From Corynebacterium poyangense (GTDB lineage Bacteria; Actinomycetota; Actinomycetes; Mycobacteriales; Mycobacteriaceae): a stretch of DNA of 64,000 nucleotides. Under the pieces are notes generated by a model, which saw nothing but the letters and a program-made list of their open reading frames with translations, searched no databases and was not told the DNA's origin. The position numbers and the translations under genes are program-made. The stretch lies in NCBI RefSeq assembly GCF_014522205.1, contig NZ_CP046884.1, forward strand, positions 1,116,001 through 1,180,000, given 5' to 3'. Below, piece by piece: positions 32,073 to 42,448 of the stretch (the stretch's first letter is position 1; every line of letters starts with the position of its first letter).

Positions 32073-34751
32073 GTGACTGAACATAATTCTGCGCAACGCT
32101 TACTTCTTATTGATGGACACTCGATGGCATTTCGAGCTTTCTATGCTCTGAAACCGGAGAATTTCGCTACTTCAGGCGGACAGCACACTAATGCCGTATA
32201 TGGGTTTTTATCCATGCTGGTCAATATCGTGTCCCAAGAACAACCAAGTCACATGGCCGTTGCGTTTGATGTCGGACGCAAGACTTTCCGCACTGAGAAA
32301 TTCCCCGAGTATAAAGCGCAACGAGACGCTACCCCAGAGGAGTTTAAAGGCCAGGTATCGCTGATCAAGAAAATGCTCGACGCATTGGGCATTTCCTGGT
32401 TAGAGCGGGAGAATTATGAAGCTGATGACATTATTGCCACGTTGGCAACCAAGGCGCAGCCGGAGGGATTTGACATCCTGATTGTGACCGGTGACCGGGA
32501 TTATCTTCAGTTGGTAAATGAGGACATTACTGTTCTTTATCCAATGTCTGGGATGTCAAAATTACATCGCTTTGATCCCGCGGCTGTGGCGGAGAAATAC
32601 GGGGTAACTCCAGCGCAGTATCCTGATTTTGCTGCGTTAAGGGGAGATAGCTCAGATAATCTTCCAGGAATTCCTAAAGTTGGTGAAAAAACGGCCACAA
32701 AGTGGATTGTGCAGTATGACACTCTTGATAATCTCATTGCTCATGCTGAGGATATTAAGGGGGTAGTGGGCCAGAATTTCCGGGAGCGGATTGAGCAGGT
32801 CAAGCTCAATAGATATTTGACTCAGATGATTCGAGATATGGAGCTTCCACTTGGGCCGGAAGAGCTTGGTTTTAAGGGTGTAGACCTGGATAAATTAGCG
32901 GAAAACTTTGATGACCTGCAATTTGGTTCCCAGTTGAGGGAAAGAATTGTGAAGGTGATGGCGCCGGAGCAAAAGGAATTATCGGGTGAGTCTGAGGATC
33001 GGATTCCGCCGACAATAGCTGAGGGATCCTTGGTTGAGTATCTCCAGCAACATGAAGGCAAAGGGCTAGCTTTAGTTGTTGACGGCAACCCTACCCCTGA
33101 AGCAGAGGATGTGTACCGGATTGCGATAGTGGATGAAAAACGCAGCGGCGTCGTCGTTGACCTCGCGGAAGTTGACGTGACAGAAGAACAGGCACTGGTC
33201 CAATGGTTGGAATCAGAAGAACCAAAATTTGTTCACGATGCTAAAACAGCTATACACATGTTCCATGGTCGGGGCATTACCTTCCGCGGCTATCAACACG
33301 ACACCTTATTAGCCGCGTATTTATTGCGGCCGGGTCAGCGAACTTATTCCCTCAAGGATGTCTATCAGCGGCATCTGCAGCGGCAATGGGCTTCCAGCTC
33401 TGAGTCCGAAGGTCAACTCTCTTTCCTTGACAGTATGTCTGATGCGACGGAGCTCTTAGGGCAAGCGGTAGCGGTCTTAGAACTGTCGGAGGCGTTAGTT
33501 AAGGAACTGCAAGATATTGACTCCTATGAGCTTTATGCGGATTTAGAGTTGCCGCTAGCGGGCATTTTAGCGCGCATGGAGATTACGGGAATCGCCATCA
33601 ATAAAGATGTTTTAGAAGATCTTGGCAAGGAATATACCCACCAGGTTGACATTGAAGTAGATGAGGCGCGGAAACTGGTCAATGATCCGACCCTTAACTT
33701 GTCCAGCCCTCGTCAATTACAGACCGTACTTTTTGACCAACTGGGTCTTCCCAAGACGAAGAAGACCAAAACGGGGTATTCCACTGCAGCCAAGGAAATT
33801 GAGCAGTTAGCAGCTAAACACCCGCACCCCTTTTTGCAGCATCTCTTAGCTCATCGAGAATATTCGAAGATGAAAAGCACTATTGAGGGACTGATTAAAG
33901 CCATTAAGCCGGATGGTCGGATCCACACTACTTTTAATCAGACCATTACCAGTACCGGACGGCTTTCCTCGACAGAACCAAATCTGCAAAACATCCCGGT
34001 CCGGACCAGTGCCGGACGAAGAATTCGGTCAGCTTTTAAAGTAGGGGAGGGATATGAGTATCTTCTCACTGCTGATTACTCACAGATTGAAATGCGGGTT
34101 ATGGCGCACCTCTCGGAAGATCCAGGTCTAATTAAGGCATATATTTCCGGTGAAGATCTCCACAATTACGTCGGCTCCCAGGTTTTTGATGTTCCGATTA
34201 CCCAGGTCAATGCGGAACTGCGTCGTCGTGTGAAGGCTTTATCCTACGGTTTGGCTTATGGACTATCGGCTTATGGTCTATCCCAGCAATTAGATATCCC
34301 CGCTGGAGAAGCCAAAGCAATTATGGAAAGCTATTTCCAGCGGTTTGGTAGGGTGCAGCGGTATTTGCACGCCGTCGTGGACAAGGCGCGATACGACGGG
34401 TACACCAGCACCCTTTTCGGGCGTCGTCGCTATCTCCCGGAATTAACATCAACCAGCCGTTTAGCTCGAGAAAATGCTGAGCGGGCCGCACTGAATGCTC
34501 CTATTCAGGGAACAGCGGCGGATATTATCAAGGTTGCCATGATTAGGGTTGATCGGGCATTGATGGATCGGCAGTTGCAGTCCCGCGTTCTTCTTCAGGT
34601 CCATGATGAGTTAGTAGTGGAAGTTGCCGCCGGAGAGCTCGATACTGTTCGTGCCATCGTGGAAAAAGAAATGGACCAGGCAATTTCCCTACGAGTTCCC
34701 CTAGAGGTCTCGGTAGGGATAGGCGCCGACTGGGATGAAGCTGCCCACTAG
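32073..34751 (+). CDS. polA: DNA polymerase I
   Basis: An 892-residue family A polymerase. The N-terminal 5'-3' exonuclease (about residues 1-300) has LLIDGHSMAFRAFYAL, YEADDIIATLA and IVTGDRDYLQL. The middle region is the 3'-5' exonuclease fold, which appears to lack the usual acidic residues, as in other actinobacteria. The polymerase domain has motif A TADYSQIEMRVMAHLS, motif B RRRVKALSYGLAYGLSAYG and motif C LLQVHDELVVEV. Start is GTG 32073. It fills gaps in repair and lagging-strand synthesis. rpsA follows after 235 bases. Confidence 0.97.
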   Translation: MTEHNSAQRLLLIDGHSMAFRAFYALKPENFATSGGQHTNAVYGFLSMLVNIVSQEQPSHMAVAFDVGRKTFRTEKFPEYKAQRDATPEEFKGQVSLIKKMLDALGISWLERENYEADDIIATLATKAQPEGFDILIVTGDRDYLQLVNEDITVLYPMSGMSKLHRFDPAAVAEKYGVTPAQYPDFAALRGDSSDNLPGIPKVGEKTATKWIVQYDTLDNLIAHAEDIKGVVGQNFRERIEQVKLNRYLTQMIRDMELPLGPEELGFKGVDLDKLAENFDDLQFGSQLRERIVKVMAPEQKELSGESEDRIPPTIAEGSLVEYLQQHEGKGLALVVDGNPTPEAEDVYRIAIVDEKRSGVVVDLAEVDVTEEQALVQWLESEEPKFVHDAKTAIHMFHGRGITFRGYQHDTLLAAYLLRPGQRTYSLKDVYQRHLQRQWASSSESEGQLSFLDSMSDATELLGQAVAVLELSEALVKELQDIDSYELYADLELPLAGILARMEITGIAINKDVLEDLGKEYTHQVDIEVDEARKLVNDPTLNLSSPRQLQTVLFDQLGLPKTKKTKTGYSTAAKEIEQLAAKHPHPFLQHLLAHREYSKMKSTIEGLIKAIKPDGRIHTTFNQTITSTGRLSSTEPNLQNIPVRTSAGRRIRSAFKVGEGYEYLLTADYSQIEMRVMAHLSEDPGLIKAYISGEDLHNYVGSQVFDVPITQVNAELRRRVKALSYGLAYGLSAYGLSQQLDIPAGEAKAIMESYFQRFGRVQRYLHAVVDKARYDGYTSTLFGRRRYLPELTSTSRLARENAERAALNAPIQGTAADIIKVAMIRVDRALMDRQLQSRVLLQVHDELVVEVAAGELDTVRAIVEKEMDQAISLRVPLEVSVGIGADWDEAAH

Positions 34752-34986
34752 TGGGGGTAGCAAAGGTGAATAATGACACACCTTCAGAATGATCTGTAGT
34801 TCCAGTTGAAATCCCAGGTGGAGATGGGTATGGTTAGGTCCACGTGTCTGTGTGAGGGTAGTCGCTCATCTTGATAGGGGGTGGGGGCTTACCCAAGCGA
34901 GATCAGAAAACTCGGGTTCACCTGGGGTTCTGAGAGACACACATTGTCCGCAACGATTTCCTATCCAACTCGGAGCACATATACAT

Positions 34987-36441
34987 ATGCCCACTTCCAA
35001 TACCCCTCAGGTAGCCGTCAACGATATCGGTTCTGCTGAGGATTTCCTCGCCGCTGTCGACGCCACCATCAAATATTTCAATGACGGTGACATCGTCGAA
35101 GGCACCGTTGTCAAGGTTGATCACGATGAGGTTCTGCTTGACATCGGATATAAAACCGAGGGTGTTATTCCCTCCCGTGAGCTTTCCATCAAACATGATG
35201 TCGATCCCGAAGAAGTTGTCGAGGTTGGCGACGAGATCGACGCCTTGGTGTTGACCAAGGAAGATAAGGAAGGCCGCCTGATTCTTTCTAAGAAGCGCGC
35301 ACAATATGAGCGTGCTTGGGGAGCTATTGAAGAACTGCAGGAGAAGGACGAACCGGTCACCGGCACCGTCATTGAGGTTGTCAAAGGCGGCCTGATCCTG
35401 GACATCGGTCTTCGTGGCTTCCTGCCCGCCTCTCTGGTAGAGATGCGGCGAGTCCGTGACCTTGAGCCCTACATCGGACAAGAGCTTGAAGCTAAGATCA
35501 TCGAACTGGATAAGCACCGTAACAATGTTGTGCTTTCCCGTCGTGCTTGGTTGGAGCAGACCCAGTCCGAGGTTCGCTCCGACTTCCTGCACAAGCTGCA
35601 AAAGGGTCAGGTCCGCAAGGGCGTTGTTTCTTCCATTGTCAACTTCGGCGCCTTCGTGGATCTCGGCGGAGTTGACGGGCTGGTACACGTTTCTGAGTTG
35701 TCCTGGAAGCACATTGATCACCCGTCCGAGGTTGTCACTGTGGGTGACGAAGTGACCGTTGAGGTGCTCGACGTCGATCTCGATCGCGAGCGCGTATCCC
35801 TGTCTCTGAAAGCAACCCAGGAAGATCCGTGGCGCGTTTTCGCTCGGATCCATGCGGTGGGCCAGATCGTTCCTGGCAAGGTCACCAAGCTGGTGCCTTT
35901 CGGTGCTTTTGTCCGCGTCGAAGAGGGAATCGAAGGCCTGGTCCATATTTCCGAGCTGGCTCAGCGCCACGTGGACGTACCGGATCAGATCGTCAATGTC
36001 GGCGAAGAAGTTATGGTCAAGGTCATCGACATCGACCTCGAGCGTCGTCGTATCTCCCTCTCCCTGAAGCAGGCAGATGCCGACTTCAACGAGGACTTCG
36101 ATCCGACCAAGTACGGTATGGCAGATTCCTACGACGAGCAGGGTAACTACATCTTCCCCGAAGGCTTCGATCCCGAGACCAATGAGTGGATGGAAGGCTA
36201 CGAGGATGCTCAGCGCGAGTGGGAGACCCGCTACGCCGAGGCTGAAAGCCGTTACCAGCTGCACGTCGCACAAATTGAGCGTCACCGTGCCGCTGCTGCC
36301 GAAGCAGCCGAGAAGGAATCTGAGTATTCCTCTGAGGCAGAAGAAGCTCCCGCAACCTCTTATAATGAGGACGCACACTCTGGCACCCTGGCCAGTGATG
36401 AGCAACTTGCTGCTCTCCGGGAGAAGCTCACCGGCAACTAA
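34987..36441 (+). CDS. rpsA: 30S ribosomal protein S1
   Basis: A 484-residue protein with four S1 RNA-binding domains at about residues 37-104, 122-188, 209-277 and 294-362 (GDIVEGTVVKVDHDEVLLDI, VKGGLILDIGLRGFLP, VNFGAFVDLGGVDGLVHVS, VPFGAFVRVEEGIEGLVHIS), then an acidic Glu/Ala-rich tail. Four domains is the actinobacterial form; E. coli has six. ATG 34987 has GGAG 11 bases upstream; the open frame reaches further back to 34852 but that part is not S1-like. Codon use is strongly biased, as expected for high expression. A terminator follows. Confidence 0.97.
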   Translation: MPTSNTPQVAVNDIGSAEDFLAAVDATIKYFNDGDIVEGTVVKVDHDEVLLDIGYKTEGVIPSRELSIKHDVDPEEVVEVGDEIDALVLTKEDKEGRLILSKKRAQYERAWGAIEELQEKDEPVTGTVIEVVKGGLILDIGLRGFLPASLVEMRRVRDLEPYIGQELEAKIIELDKHRNNVVLSRRAWLEQTQSEVRSDFLHKLQKGQVRKGVVSSIVNFGAFVDLGGVDGLVHVSELSWKHIDHPSEVVTVGDEVTVEVLDVDLDRERVSLSLKATQEDPWRVFARIHAVGQIVPGKVTKLVPFGAFVRVEEGIEGLVHISELAQRHVDVPDQIVNVGEEVMVKVIDIDLERRRISLSLKQADADFNEDFDPTKYGMADSYDEQGNYIFPEGFDPETNEWMEGYEDAQREWETRYAEAESRYQLHVAQIERHRAAAAEAAEKESEYSSEAEEAPATSYNEDAHSGTLASDEQLAALREKLTGN

Positions 36442-36469
36442 AGCTCACCCGATCGGTTGAGGTTTATCG

Positions 36470-36512
36470 CCCCGAGAGCAACCTGATTCTCTGAGGTTGT
36501 TCTCGGGGTTTA
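36470..36512 (+). terminator. Intrinsic terminator of rpsA
   Basis: CCCCGAGAGCAACCT and AGGTTGTTCTCGGGG form a 15-bp stem with one mismatch around a 9-base loop, followed by TTT. Confidence 0.9.
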
Positions 36513-36584
36513 GCTATGCCTAAAGGTAGTTGGCTGGATCTAAAAAAATTGCCTGAGTCTTTAGAGTATTTCTGGGAATAGTCG

Positions 36585-36590
36585 TATAAT
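36585..36590 (+). promoter_or_regulatory. -10 element (TATAAT) of ptsG
   Basis: A perfect TATAAT hexamer 164 bases before the ptsG ATG; no good -35 is visible, which is common for corynebacterial sigma-A promoters. Confidence 0.6.
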
Positions 36591-36753
36591 CAAACATGTC
36601 AGAACGAAGTCGGGCATAAGCGGGCGTAAAAAATCGAGGAAAATGTCGTTTATGTTTGGACTTTGGTCAACTTCGTGAGCATCATGGCGTGTTGAAGAAC
36701 TGTCGTGAACATTTTTCATGGAGCCATGTTGTCATGTCTTGAAAGGTGCCCAC

Positions 36754-38853
36754 ATGGCGTCAACGACGACTACGTCGCAACATATTTTGGACAATATCGG
36801 TGGTCCGGGCAATATCACTTCGATGACCCACTGTGCTACCCGTTTGCGGTTCCAGTTGGCTGATCAATCCCGCGTTGATATTCCTGCCTTGGAATCTGAC
36901 CCAGCGGTTCTTGGGGTAGTGAAGCAGGGTAGCACTGGACTTCAAGTAATTATGGGAGGGGGTGTAGCAGAGTATTACCAGGGTATAAAGGCTTTGCCGG
37001 GTATGTCTGGCCACGGTGGAGAAGACAGCGCTCAAAGCGGTAAAAAGAACTACGGTGGTGTGCGCGGCAAATACGGCTGGGTAGATTACTGTTTCGAAGT
37101 CCTCTCCGATACCTTCCGTCCTATTCTCTGGGCTCTCTTGGGTGCATCCTTGATCATCACTTTGCTGGTGCTTTTGGACACCTTCGGCGTTCAGGATTTC
37201 CGGCAGGAAATGACAGAGCAGCCTCCCACCTTCCAATTCCTCCACGCAATGTGGAAGTCCGTGTTCTACTTCTTGCCGATCATGGTTGGTGCTACAGCTT
37301 CCCGGAAGCTGGGGGCTAATGAATGGGTTGGCGCGGCTGTTCCGGCTGCTCTTTTGACGCCGACCTTCATTGATATGCAAAAATCCGCAGTCGAGGTCAG
37401 CACGTCAATTTCTGACAAATCCGCGTATTTGACCCATGTCTTTGGGCTGCCCATGTATATCAATGATTACAGCGGGCAGGTGTTCCCGCCATTGTTCGCG
37501 GCGGTGGTTCTCTATTTCGTGGAAAAGGGACTGAAGAAGATTATTCCGGGCGCTATCCAGATGGTGTTCGTTCCTTTCTTCTCCTTGGCCATCATGATTC
37601 CCCTCACCGCGTTTGTGGTGGGACCGTTCGGGCTTCAAGTGGGTAACTGGATTGCTAATTTCTTGTTCTTCCTCAATGAAACGAGCCCGTTCATTTTGGC
37701 AGTGGTTATTCCGTTGCTCTACCCGTTCTTGGTGCCCCTTGGTCTGCACTGGCCACTAAACGCCATCATGATTGTTAACCTCAACACCTTGCAGTATGAC
37801 TTCATTCAAGGTCCGATGGGTGCCTGGAACTTCGCCTGCTTCGGTGTTATCACTGGTGTGTTCATTCTTTCCCTGAAGGAAAAGAATACTCAGATGAGAC
37901 AGGTTTCCGCTGGTGGTATGTTTGCCGGTTTGCTCGGCGGTATTTCCGAACCATCTCTTTATGGTGTGTTGCTTCGGTATCGGAGAAGCTATTACCGGCT
38001 GCTTCCGGGTTGTTTAATCGGCGGTATTGTCATGGGCATTTTCAATGTTAAAGCCTACGCGTTCGTCTTTACCTCTCTGCTGACTGTGGTGGCCATGAAA
38101 CCGGTGTTGGGCTACTGCATTGGTATTGCTGCTGCTTTCTTCTCCTCGTTGCTGTTGACCTTGTTCCTGGACTACCGAACCAAGGAAGAAAAAGCTGAGA
38201 TGCAAGCTCGGATTGCTGCGGAGCGTGAAGCAGCTAATGAAGCCGAGGACGAGCGGATTGCAGCGATTGAGGATCGCAATGCTGCTCCGGTTGTTGCTGG
38301 TGGAGCAGGTGTTGCTACGGCGACTGCAACTCAGACTAAACCAGTTGCGCAAACCAAACCCGTCAAAGAAGCACTGCAACCAGGTACACAGACGTCGGTG
38401 GGGGCGCCTTTGGAAGGCGAGGCAGTGGAATTGTCTGAGGTGCCTGATCCGGCTTTTGCCCAGGGCGCTTTGGGACAAGGTATTGCCATCAAACCAACCG
38501 GTAATACCGTTGTTGCGCCAGCCGATGGAACTATAATTGCGGCCCAAAAGACGGGACACGCAGTAGGACTTCGGTTGGATTCCGGTATTGATATGTTGAT
38601 TCATATCGGCATTGATACGGTCCAAATGCAAGGTGATGGATTTGAGGTTCACGTCGAGCGGAAGCAGCACGTTAAGGCTGGGGATAAATTAATTACCTTT
38701 GATCGGGATAAGATCCATGCCGCCGGATATTCGGATATTACGCCGGTATTGATTTCTAATACGAAGAAATTCGCCAAGGTGGAATCCTATCCCGCGTCGT
38801 CTGTGAGCATTGGTCAAGAAGTGATCAAGGTTTATGCTAAGGACGGCGAGTAG
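36754..38853 (+). CDS. ptsG: Glucose-specific PTS enzyme IIBCA
   Basis: A 699-residue phosphotransferase permease in order B-C-A. The EIIB phospho-Cys is in SMTHCATRLRF (about residue 28). The EIIC membrane part holds GATASRKLGANEW and GGISEPSLYGVLLR. A Glu/Ala-rich then Thr/Gln/Pro linker precedes EIIA, whose His is in DMLIHIGIDTVQ. It follows C. glutamicum PtsG almost domain by domain and lies next to coaE as there. ATG 36754 has AAGG seven bases upstream; the earlier in-frame ATG at 36718 has no SD. It imports and phosphorylates glucose. Confidence 0.94.
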   Translation: MASTTTTSQHILDNIGGPGNITSMTHCATRLRFQLADQSRVDIPALESDPAVLGVVKQGSTGLQVIMGGGVAEYYQGIKALPGMSGHGGEDSAQSGKKNYGGVRGKYGWVDYCFEVLSDTFRPILWALLGASLIITLLVLLDTFGVQDFRQEMTEQPPTFQFLHAMWKSVFYFLPIMVGATASRKLGANEWVGAAVPAALLTPTFIDMQKSAVEVSTSISDKSAYLTHVFGLPMYINDYSGQVFPPLFAAVVLYFVEKGLKKIIPGAIQMVFVPFFSLAIMIPLTAFVVGPFGLQVGNWIANFLFFLNETSPFILAVVIPLLYPFLVPLGLHWPLNAIMIVNLNTLQYDFIQGPMGAWNFACFGVITGVFILSLKEKNTQMRQVSAGGMFAGLLGGISEPSLYGVLLRYRRSYYRLLPGCLIGGIVMGIFNVKAYAFVFTSLLTVVAMKPVLGYCIGIAAAFFSSLLLTLFLDYRTKEEKAEMQARIAAEREAANEAEDERIAAIEDRNAAPVVAGGAGVATATATQTKPVAQTKPVKEALQPGTQTSVGAPLEGEAVELSEVPDPAFAQGALGQGIAIKPTGNTVVAPADGTIIAAQKTGHAVGLRLDSGIDMLIHIGIDTVQMQGDGFEVHVERKQHVKAGDKLITFDRDKIHAAGYSDITPVLISNTKKFAKVESYPASSVSIGQEVIKVYAKDGE

Positions 38854-38882
38854 TAGCTAAACAGCTACTCGCGGAAACTCAG

Positions 38883-38916
38883 GCTCCCTCATCCGACTTT
38901 CGGGTGGGGGAGTCTC
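38883..38916. terminator. Hairpin terminator after ptsG
   Basis: CTCCCTCATCCGA and TCGGGTGGGGGAG pair over 13 bp with two G-U around a three-base loop, followed by TCTCT. A smaller hairpin AGTAGCT-AAAC-AGCTACT lies just before it. Confidence 0.65.
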
Positions 38917-38929
38917 TACACTCAGAGGT
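38917..38929 (+). promoter_or_regulatory. Leaderless-type promoter of coaE
   Basis: TACACT at 38917-38922 is followed by seven bases and the ATG. An AGAGG directly abuts the start but is too close to act as a normal Shine-Dalgarno. Confidence 0.45.
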
Positions 38930-39532
38930 ATGTTAAAAATAGGTCTGACTGGTGGGATTGGCAGCGGGAAATCCACCATGGCTGCGCTGTTATCCCAGCA
39001 CGGGTTGAGAGTTATTGATGCTGATGCGATTGCTCGGGAGATTGTGGAACCGGGGCAACCGGCATTGACCGAACTAGTAGAGCATTTTGGCAGCGAAATC
39101 ATTCAGTCCGACGGCCAGCTGGATCGGGCGCGTCTAGCCCAGCTTGCTTTTTCTTCGCCAGAGGAAACCGAGGTACTGAATAGGATTACCCATCCGCGGA
39201 TTGCTCAGGAAACGCAGCGGAGATTTGATGAAGCTGAGCGAGATGGGGAAACAGCCATCATCTATGACATGCCGCTATTAGTTGAAAATGGCCATTATCA
39301 TGACATGGATCTCAACGTGGTGGTTGAGGTGGATCGAGAAGAAAGAATTCGACGCCTGACTACCTCGCGGGGTTTAGCGAAAGATGACGTAAAACGTCGC
39401 ATTGCTGCTCAAGCTACAGATGGTGAGCGTCGGGCTGTCGCCGATGTCATCATTGACAACAATGGTTCGGTTGAGGATCTCAGACCTCAAATAAAAAAAC
39501 TGCTAAACCGCATCGCTAGTTACTCCACGTGA
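38930..39532 (+). CDS. coaE: Dephospho-CoA kinase
   Basis: A 200-residue P-loop kinase completing CoA synthesis. Walker A is IGLTGGIGSGKSTMAALL at the N-terminus, DADAIAREIV follows, and YDMPLLVENG and the lid segment are present. It ends in SYST and overlaps the convergent lipoprotein gene by 13 bases. Confidence 0.95.
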   Translation: MLKIGLTGGIGSGKSTMAALLSQHGLRVIDADAIAREIVEPGQPALTELVEHFGSEIIQSDGQLDRARLAQLAFSSPEETEVLNRITHPRIAQETQRRFDEAERDGETAIIYDMPLLVENGHYHDMDLNVVVEVDREERIRRLTTSRGLAKDDVKRRIAAQATDGERRAVADVIIDNNGSVEDLRPQIKKLLNRIASYST

Positions 39533-40155
39533 TAGGCCTCCTGATTGAAACTAAAAGAGTGCTCGTCTAATTGACATTTCACCTCTTGATCCTGGGTAAC
39601 TCCGCAGCGAATACCATCTAGCTCTAGGTATTGACCTGGTTGCAGAGTTTTCACCCCAGGTTGGGCACTGAGTGGGCGATTAGCCTGAATTACCCGTGCC
39701 CCATCCTGTCGGTTAATGCTTAAGGCATTTCCTGATGCCGGAAGATCTAGCCGGCACAGAGCTGAGGCTTCATTATTATCCTTCGTGGTGGGGTGTAATT
39801 CGCAATAGTCACCGCGGGTGGTCGTAAACATATACCCCTTTTGCTCAGGGTAAATATGATAAGCGGCAAAAGCGTCTCCCTGGTCTGGGGTAATATTCTT
39901 CCACGAGTCTGGGGAGGCGTCGTTCCCCTGAGACTCAGAAGCCGAATGAGTAGCGCTATTGGTGGCAGAATTCTTCTCAGTTTCCTGAATAGTTGTCGGT
40001 TCAGCCGTCATTGATACGGTACTGACAACACTGCTCTCCTTAGAATGACTATCGTTATTATTTCCTGATTCACCGCTATTCGTGCTGCAACTAGCTATAC
40101 CAAGAGCACAAATGGTCACGGGGAAGAGAAGGAGTTTCTGGGAGAATTCTTTCAT
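39520..40155 (-). CDS. Putative secreted lipoprotein of unknown function
   Basis: A 211-residue protein with a short basic N-terminus, a hydrophobic stretch and the lipobox LGIASC (Cys about residue 23), so probably a lipoprotein. A Ser/Thr/Asn-rich linker of about 60 residues is followed by a compact C-terminal domain with four cysteines (DYCELH, ALCRLD, IRCGV, VKCQLD), suggesting two disulfides. I do not recognise the domain. TAGCCT ends six bases before the ATG, pointing to a leaderless transcript. It is divergent from uvrB. Confidence 0.72.
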   Translation of the reverse strand: MKEFSQKLLLFPVTICALGIASCSTNSGESGNNNDSHSKESSVVSTVSMTAEPTTIQETEKNSATNSATHSASESQGNDASPDSWKNITPDQGDAFAAYHIYPEQKGYMFTTTRGDYCELHPTTKDNNEASALCRLDLPASGNALSINRQDGARVIQANRPLSAQPGVKTLQPGQYLELDGIRCGVTQDQEVKCQLDEHSFSFNQEAYHVE

Positions 40156-40167
40156 GTTGTCAGGCTA
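40156..40167 (-). promoter_or_regulatory. Leaderless promoter of the lipoprotein gene
   Basis: On the minus strand TAGCCT is followed by six bases and ATG. Confidence 0.45.
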
Positions 40168-40219
40168 TGTCACCTAGCGAACAGTTTCAATATGATCGAC
40201 CACGCAAAGCGAAGTAGCG

Positions 40220-40232
40220 TACCCTGGTACGC
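40220..40232 (+). promoter_or_regulatory. Leaderless promoter of uvrB
   Basis: TACCCT at 40220-40225 ends seven bases before the ATG and sits in the palindrome GTACC-CT-GGTAC. A GCGAACA at 40177-40183 resembles one half of a corynebacterial SOS box, but the other half is poor. Confidence 0.45.
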
Positions 40233-42341
40233 ATGGCTTTTGCAGCTGAGCAACCAGTTTTATCGTATTCAGAGTTTCGTCCCGTTGGTGAAGTTGAGCG
40301 TAGCGAGGGTGAGTTTCGGGTAGAGTCCGACTACCAACCCTCAGGTGACCAACCCGGCGCTATCAAAGAATTAGATGAACGACTTCGTCGTGGTGAACGT
40401 GATGTGGTTCTTATGGGTGCCACGGGTACTGGTAAATCAGCAACGGCAGCGTGGCTTATTGAGCAGCAACAACGTCCTACCTTAGTTATGGCACCGAATA
40501 AGACCTTAGCTGCGCAATTAGCTAACGAGCTTAGGCAACTATTGCCGCATAACGCGGTGGAATACTTTGTTAGTTATTATGACTACTACCAGCCAGAAGC
40601 GTATATCGCCCAGACCGATACGTATATAGAAAAAGACTCCTCAATTAATGAAGACGTAGAACGGCTTCGCCACTCCGCGACCTCTGCTTTATTATCTCGA
40701 CGTGATGTGGTGGTGGTGAGTTCGGTTTCGTGTATTTATGGTTTAGGAACCCCACAGTCATATTTAGATCGCTCAATTGTTTTGCAAGTTGGGGAAGAAG
40801 TCGAGCGAGATCGGTTTTTAAGACTCCTCGTAGATATTCAATATGATCGCAACGACGTTGCTTTCACCAGAGGAGCATTCCGCGTTAAAGGCGATACAGT
40901 TGATATCATTCCCGCCTATGAAGAACTCGCTGTCCGCGTCGAATTTTTTGGCGACGAAATTGATGCACTTTTTTATATTCACCCACTAACAGGCGATGTC
41001 ATCCGGCAAGTGAAAGAATTAAGAATATTCCCAGCAACTCACTACGTCGCTAGCCCAGAACGCATGGAACGAGCAGTCGCCGATATTAAAGAGGAACTTT
41101 CTCAACGTTTAGCGACCTTAGAAAATCGTGGAAAGCTGCTAGAAGCGCAGCGCTTAAGAATGCGCACCGAATATGACTTGGAAATGATTCAACAAGTGGG
41201 TTTCTGTTCTGGGATTGAGAATTATTCCCGGCATATTGATGGTCGTGCCGCAGGGTCAGCGCCTGCAACGCTCATTGATTATTTCCCTGAGGATTTTCTC
41301 ACCATTATCGATGAATCCCACGTCACCGTTCCTCAGATTGGTGGAATGTATGAAGGGGATATGTCGCGCAAGCGCAACCTTGTGGAACATGGTTTCCGAC
41401 TCCCCTCAGCCTTAGACAATAGGCCGCTGACCTGGAATGAATTTGAAGATAGGGTAGGCCAAACAGTCTATATGTCAGCTACCCCCGGGCCCTATGAATT
41501 AAGTGCTAGCGGTGGGGAATTTGTGGAACAGGTAATTCGTCCCACTGGGCTGGTAGACCCGAAAGTGATAGTAAAGCCGACCCGAGGGCAAATCGATGAT
41601 TTAGTAGAGCATATTCGACAGCGGACTGCCATCAATGAACGAGTCCTCGTGACGACATTGACGAAGAAAATGGCAGAAGATTTAAGTGATTATCTTCTCG
41701 AATTGGGAATTAAGGTTCGCTATTTGCACTCAGATATTGATACTTTGCACCGGGTTGAATTACTACGACAGCTTCGCCTGGGTGAATTCGATGTCCTGGT
41801 AGGTATTAACCTGCTACGCGAGGGTTTAGATCTTCCCGAGGTGTCCTTGGTAGCGATTCTTGATGCGGATAAAGAAGGATTCCTGCGTTCTTCAACTTCT
41901 CTCATTCAAACTATTGGTCGGGCTGCGCGGAACGTGTCGGGTGAAGTGATTATGTATGCCGATAGCGTTACTGATTCTATGCGTTATGCTATTGAGGAAA
42001 CGGAGCGACGTCGGGAAAAGCAGATTGCGTACAACACTGAACATGGAATAGATCCTCAACCGCTGCGTAAAAAAATTGCTGATATTTTGGATCAAGTTCA
42101 TGAGCGCCGAGACGCCGCGGAGGACTCGGGTGCTGCCGGTGACACGGTACTAGCCCACCCGGTTGAGCGTCGGGAAATTTCACAACTTCCTGCGGATCAA
42201 GTACAGAAACTGATCGATGATTTGACGCAGCAAATGGGGGAGGCTGCCCGAGATTTGAAGTTTGAATTGGCGGCCCGCCTTCGTGATGAAATCCATGACC
42301 TGCGTCAAGAGTTGCGGGGATTAAAAGAAATGGGGATGTAG
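40233..42341 (+). CDS. uvrB: UvrABC system protein B
   Basis: A 702-residue damage-verifying helicase of nucleotide excision repair. Walker A is [15 protein letters not shown], the damage-probing beta-hairpin is in [20 protein letters not shown], the DEAD-like box is [17 protein letters not shown], and the helicase end is QTIGRAARN. The C-terminal UVR motif ([20 protein letters not shown]) contacts UvrC. It begins with a 30-residue extension before the usual start, as in other actinobacteria. uvrA is in the same window but separate. Confidence 0.97.
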   Translation: MAFAAEQPVLSYSEFRPVGEVERSEGEFRVESDYQPSGDQPGAIKELDERLRRGERDVVLMGATGTGKSATAAWLIEQQQRPTLVMAPNKTLAAQLANELRQLLPHNAVEYFVSYYDYYQPEAYIAQTDTYIEKDSSINEDVERLRHSATSALLSRRDVVVVSSVSCIYGLGTPQSYLDRSIVLQVGEEVERDRFLRLLVDIQYDRNDVAFTRGAFRVKGDTVDIIPAYEELAVRVEFFGDEIDALFYIHPLTGDVIRQVKELRIFPATHYVASPERMERAVADIKEELSQRLATLENRGKLLEAQRLRMRTEYDLEMIQQVGFCSGIENYSRHIDGRAAGSAPATLIDYFPEDFLTIIDESHVTVPQIGGMYEGDMSRKRNLVEHGFRLPSALDNRPLTWNEFEDRVGQTVYMSATPGPYELSASGGEFVEQVIRPTGLVDPKVIVKPTRGQIDDLVEHIRQRTAINERVLVTTLTKKMAEDLSDYLLELGIKVRYLHSDIDTLHRVELLRQLRLGEFDVLVGINLLREGLDLPEVSLVAILDADKEGFLRSSTSLIQTIGRAARNVSGEVIMYADSVTDSMRYAIEETERRREKQIAYNTEHGIDPQPLRKKIADILDQVHERRDAAEDSGAAGDTVLAHPVERREISQLPADQVQKLIDDLTQQMGEAARDLKFELAARLRDEIHDLRQELRGLKEMGM

Positions 42342-42448
42342 GCGACATACCGTCGTGCCGCTGCCGCTGGATCCTGGTACAACAGTTAGCTGTAAGAGAC
42401 ATGAGCACCCAGATAAGGGTGTGCCGTCTAATCTGAAGAAGAGAGACG

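Larger units (their letters stand above)
36442..36753 (+). other. Intergenic region between rpsA and ptsG
   Basis: This 312-base stretch holds the rpsA terminator (36470-36512), a TATAAT hexamer at 36585-36590 that is the best -10 candidate for ptsG, and a leader of about 155 bases before the ptsG start. I see no open frame and no recognisable riboswitch in the leader. Confidence 0.6.

Noticed and set aside
34852..34986. An upstream extension of rpsA by 45 codons
   Set aside because: The added residues are not S1-like. The S1 N-terminus begins at ATG 34987.
34918..36405. A 495-codon open frame antisense to rpsA
   Set aside because: It mirrors rpsA in the opposite strand. The strong codon bias of rpsA removes stop codons from that frame. 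No SD or protein family is visible.
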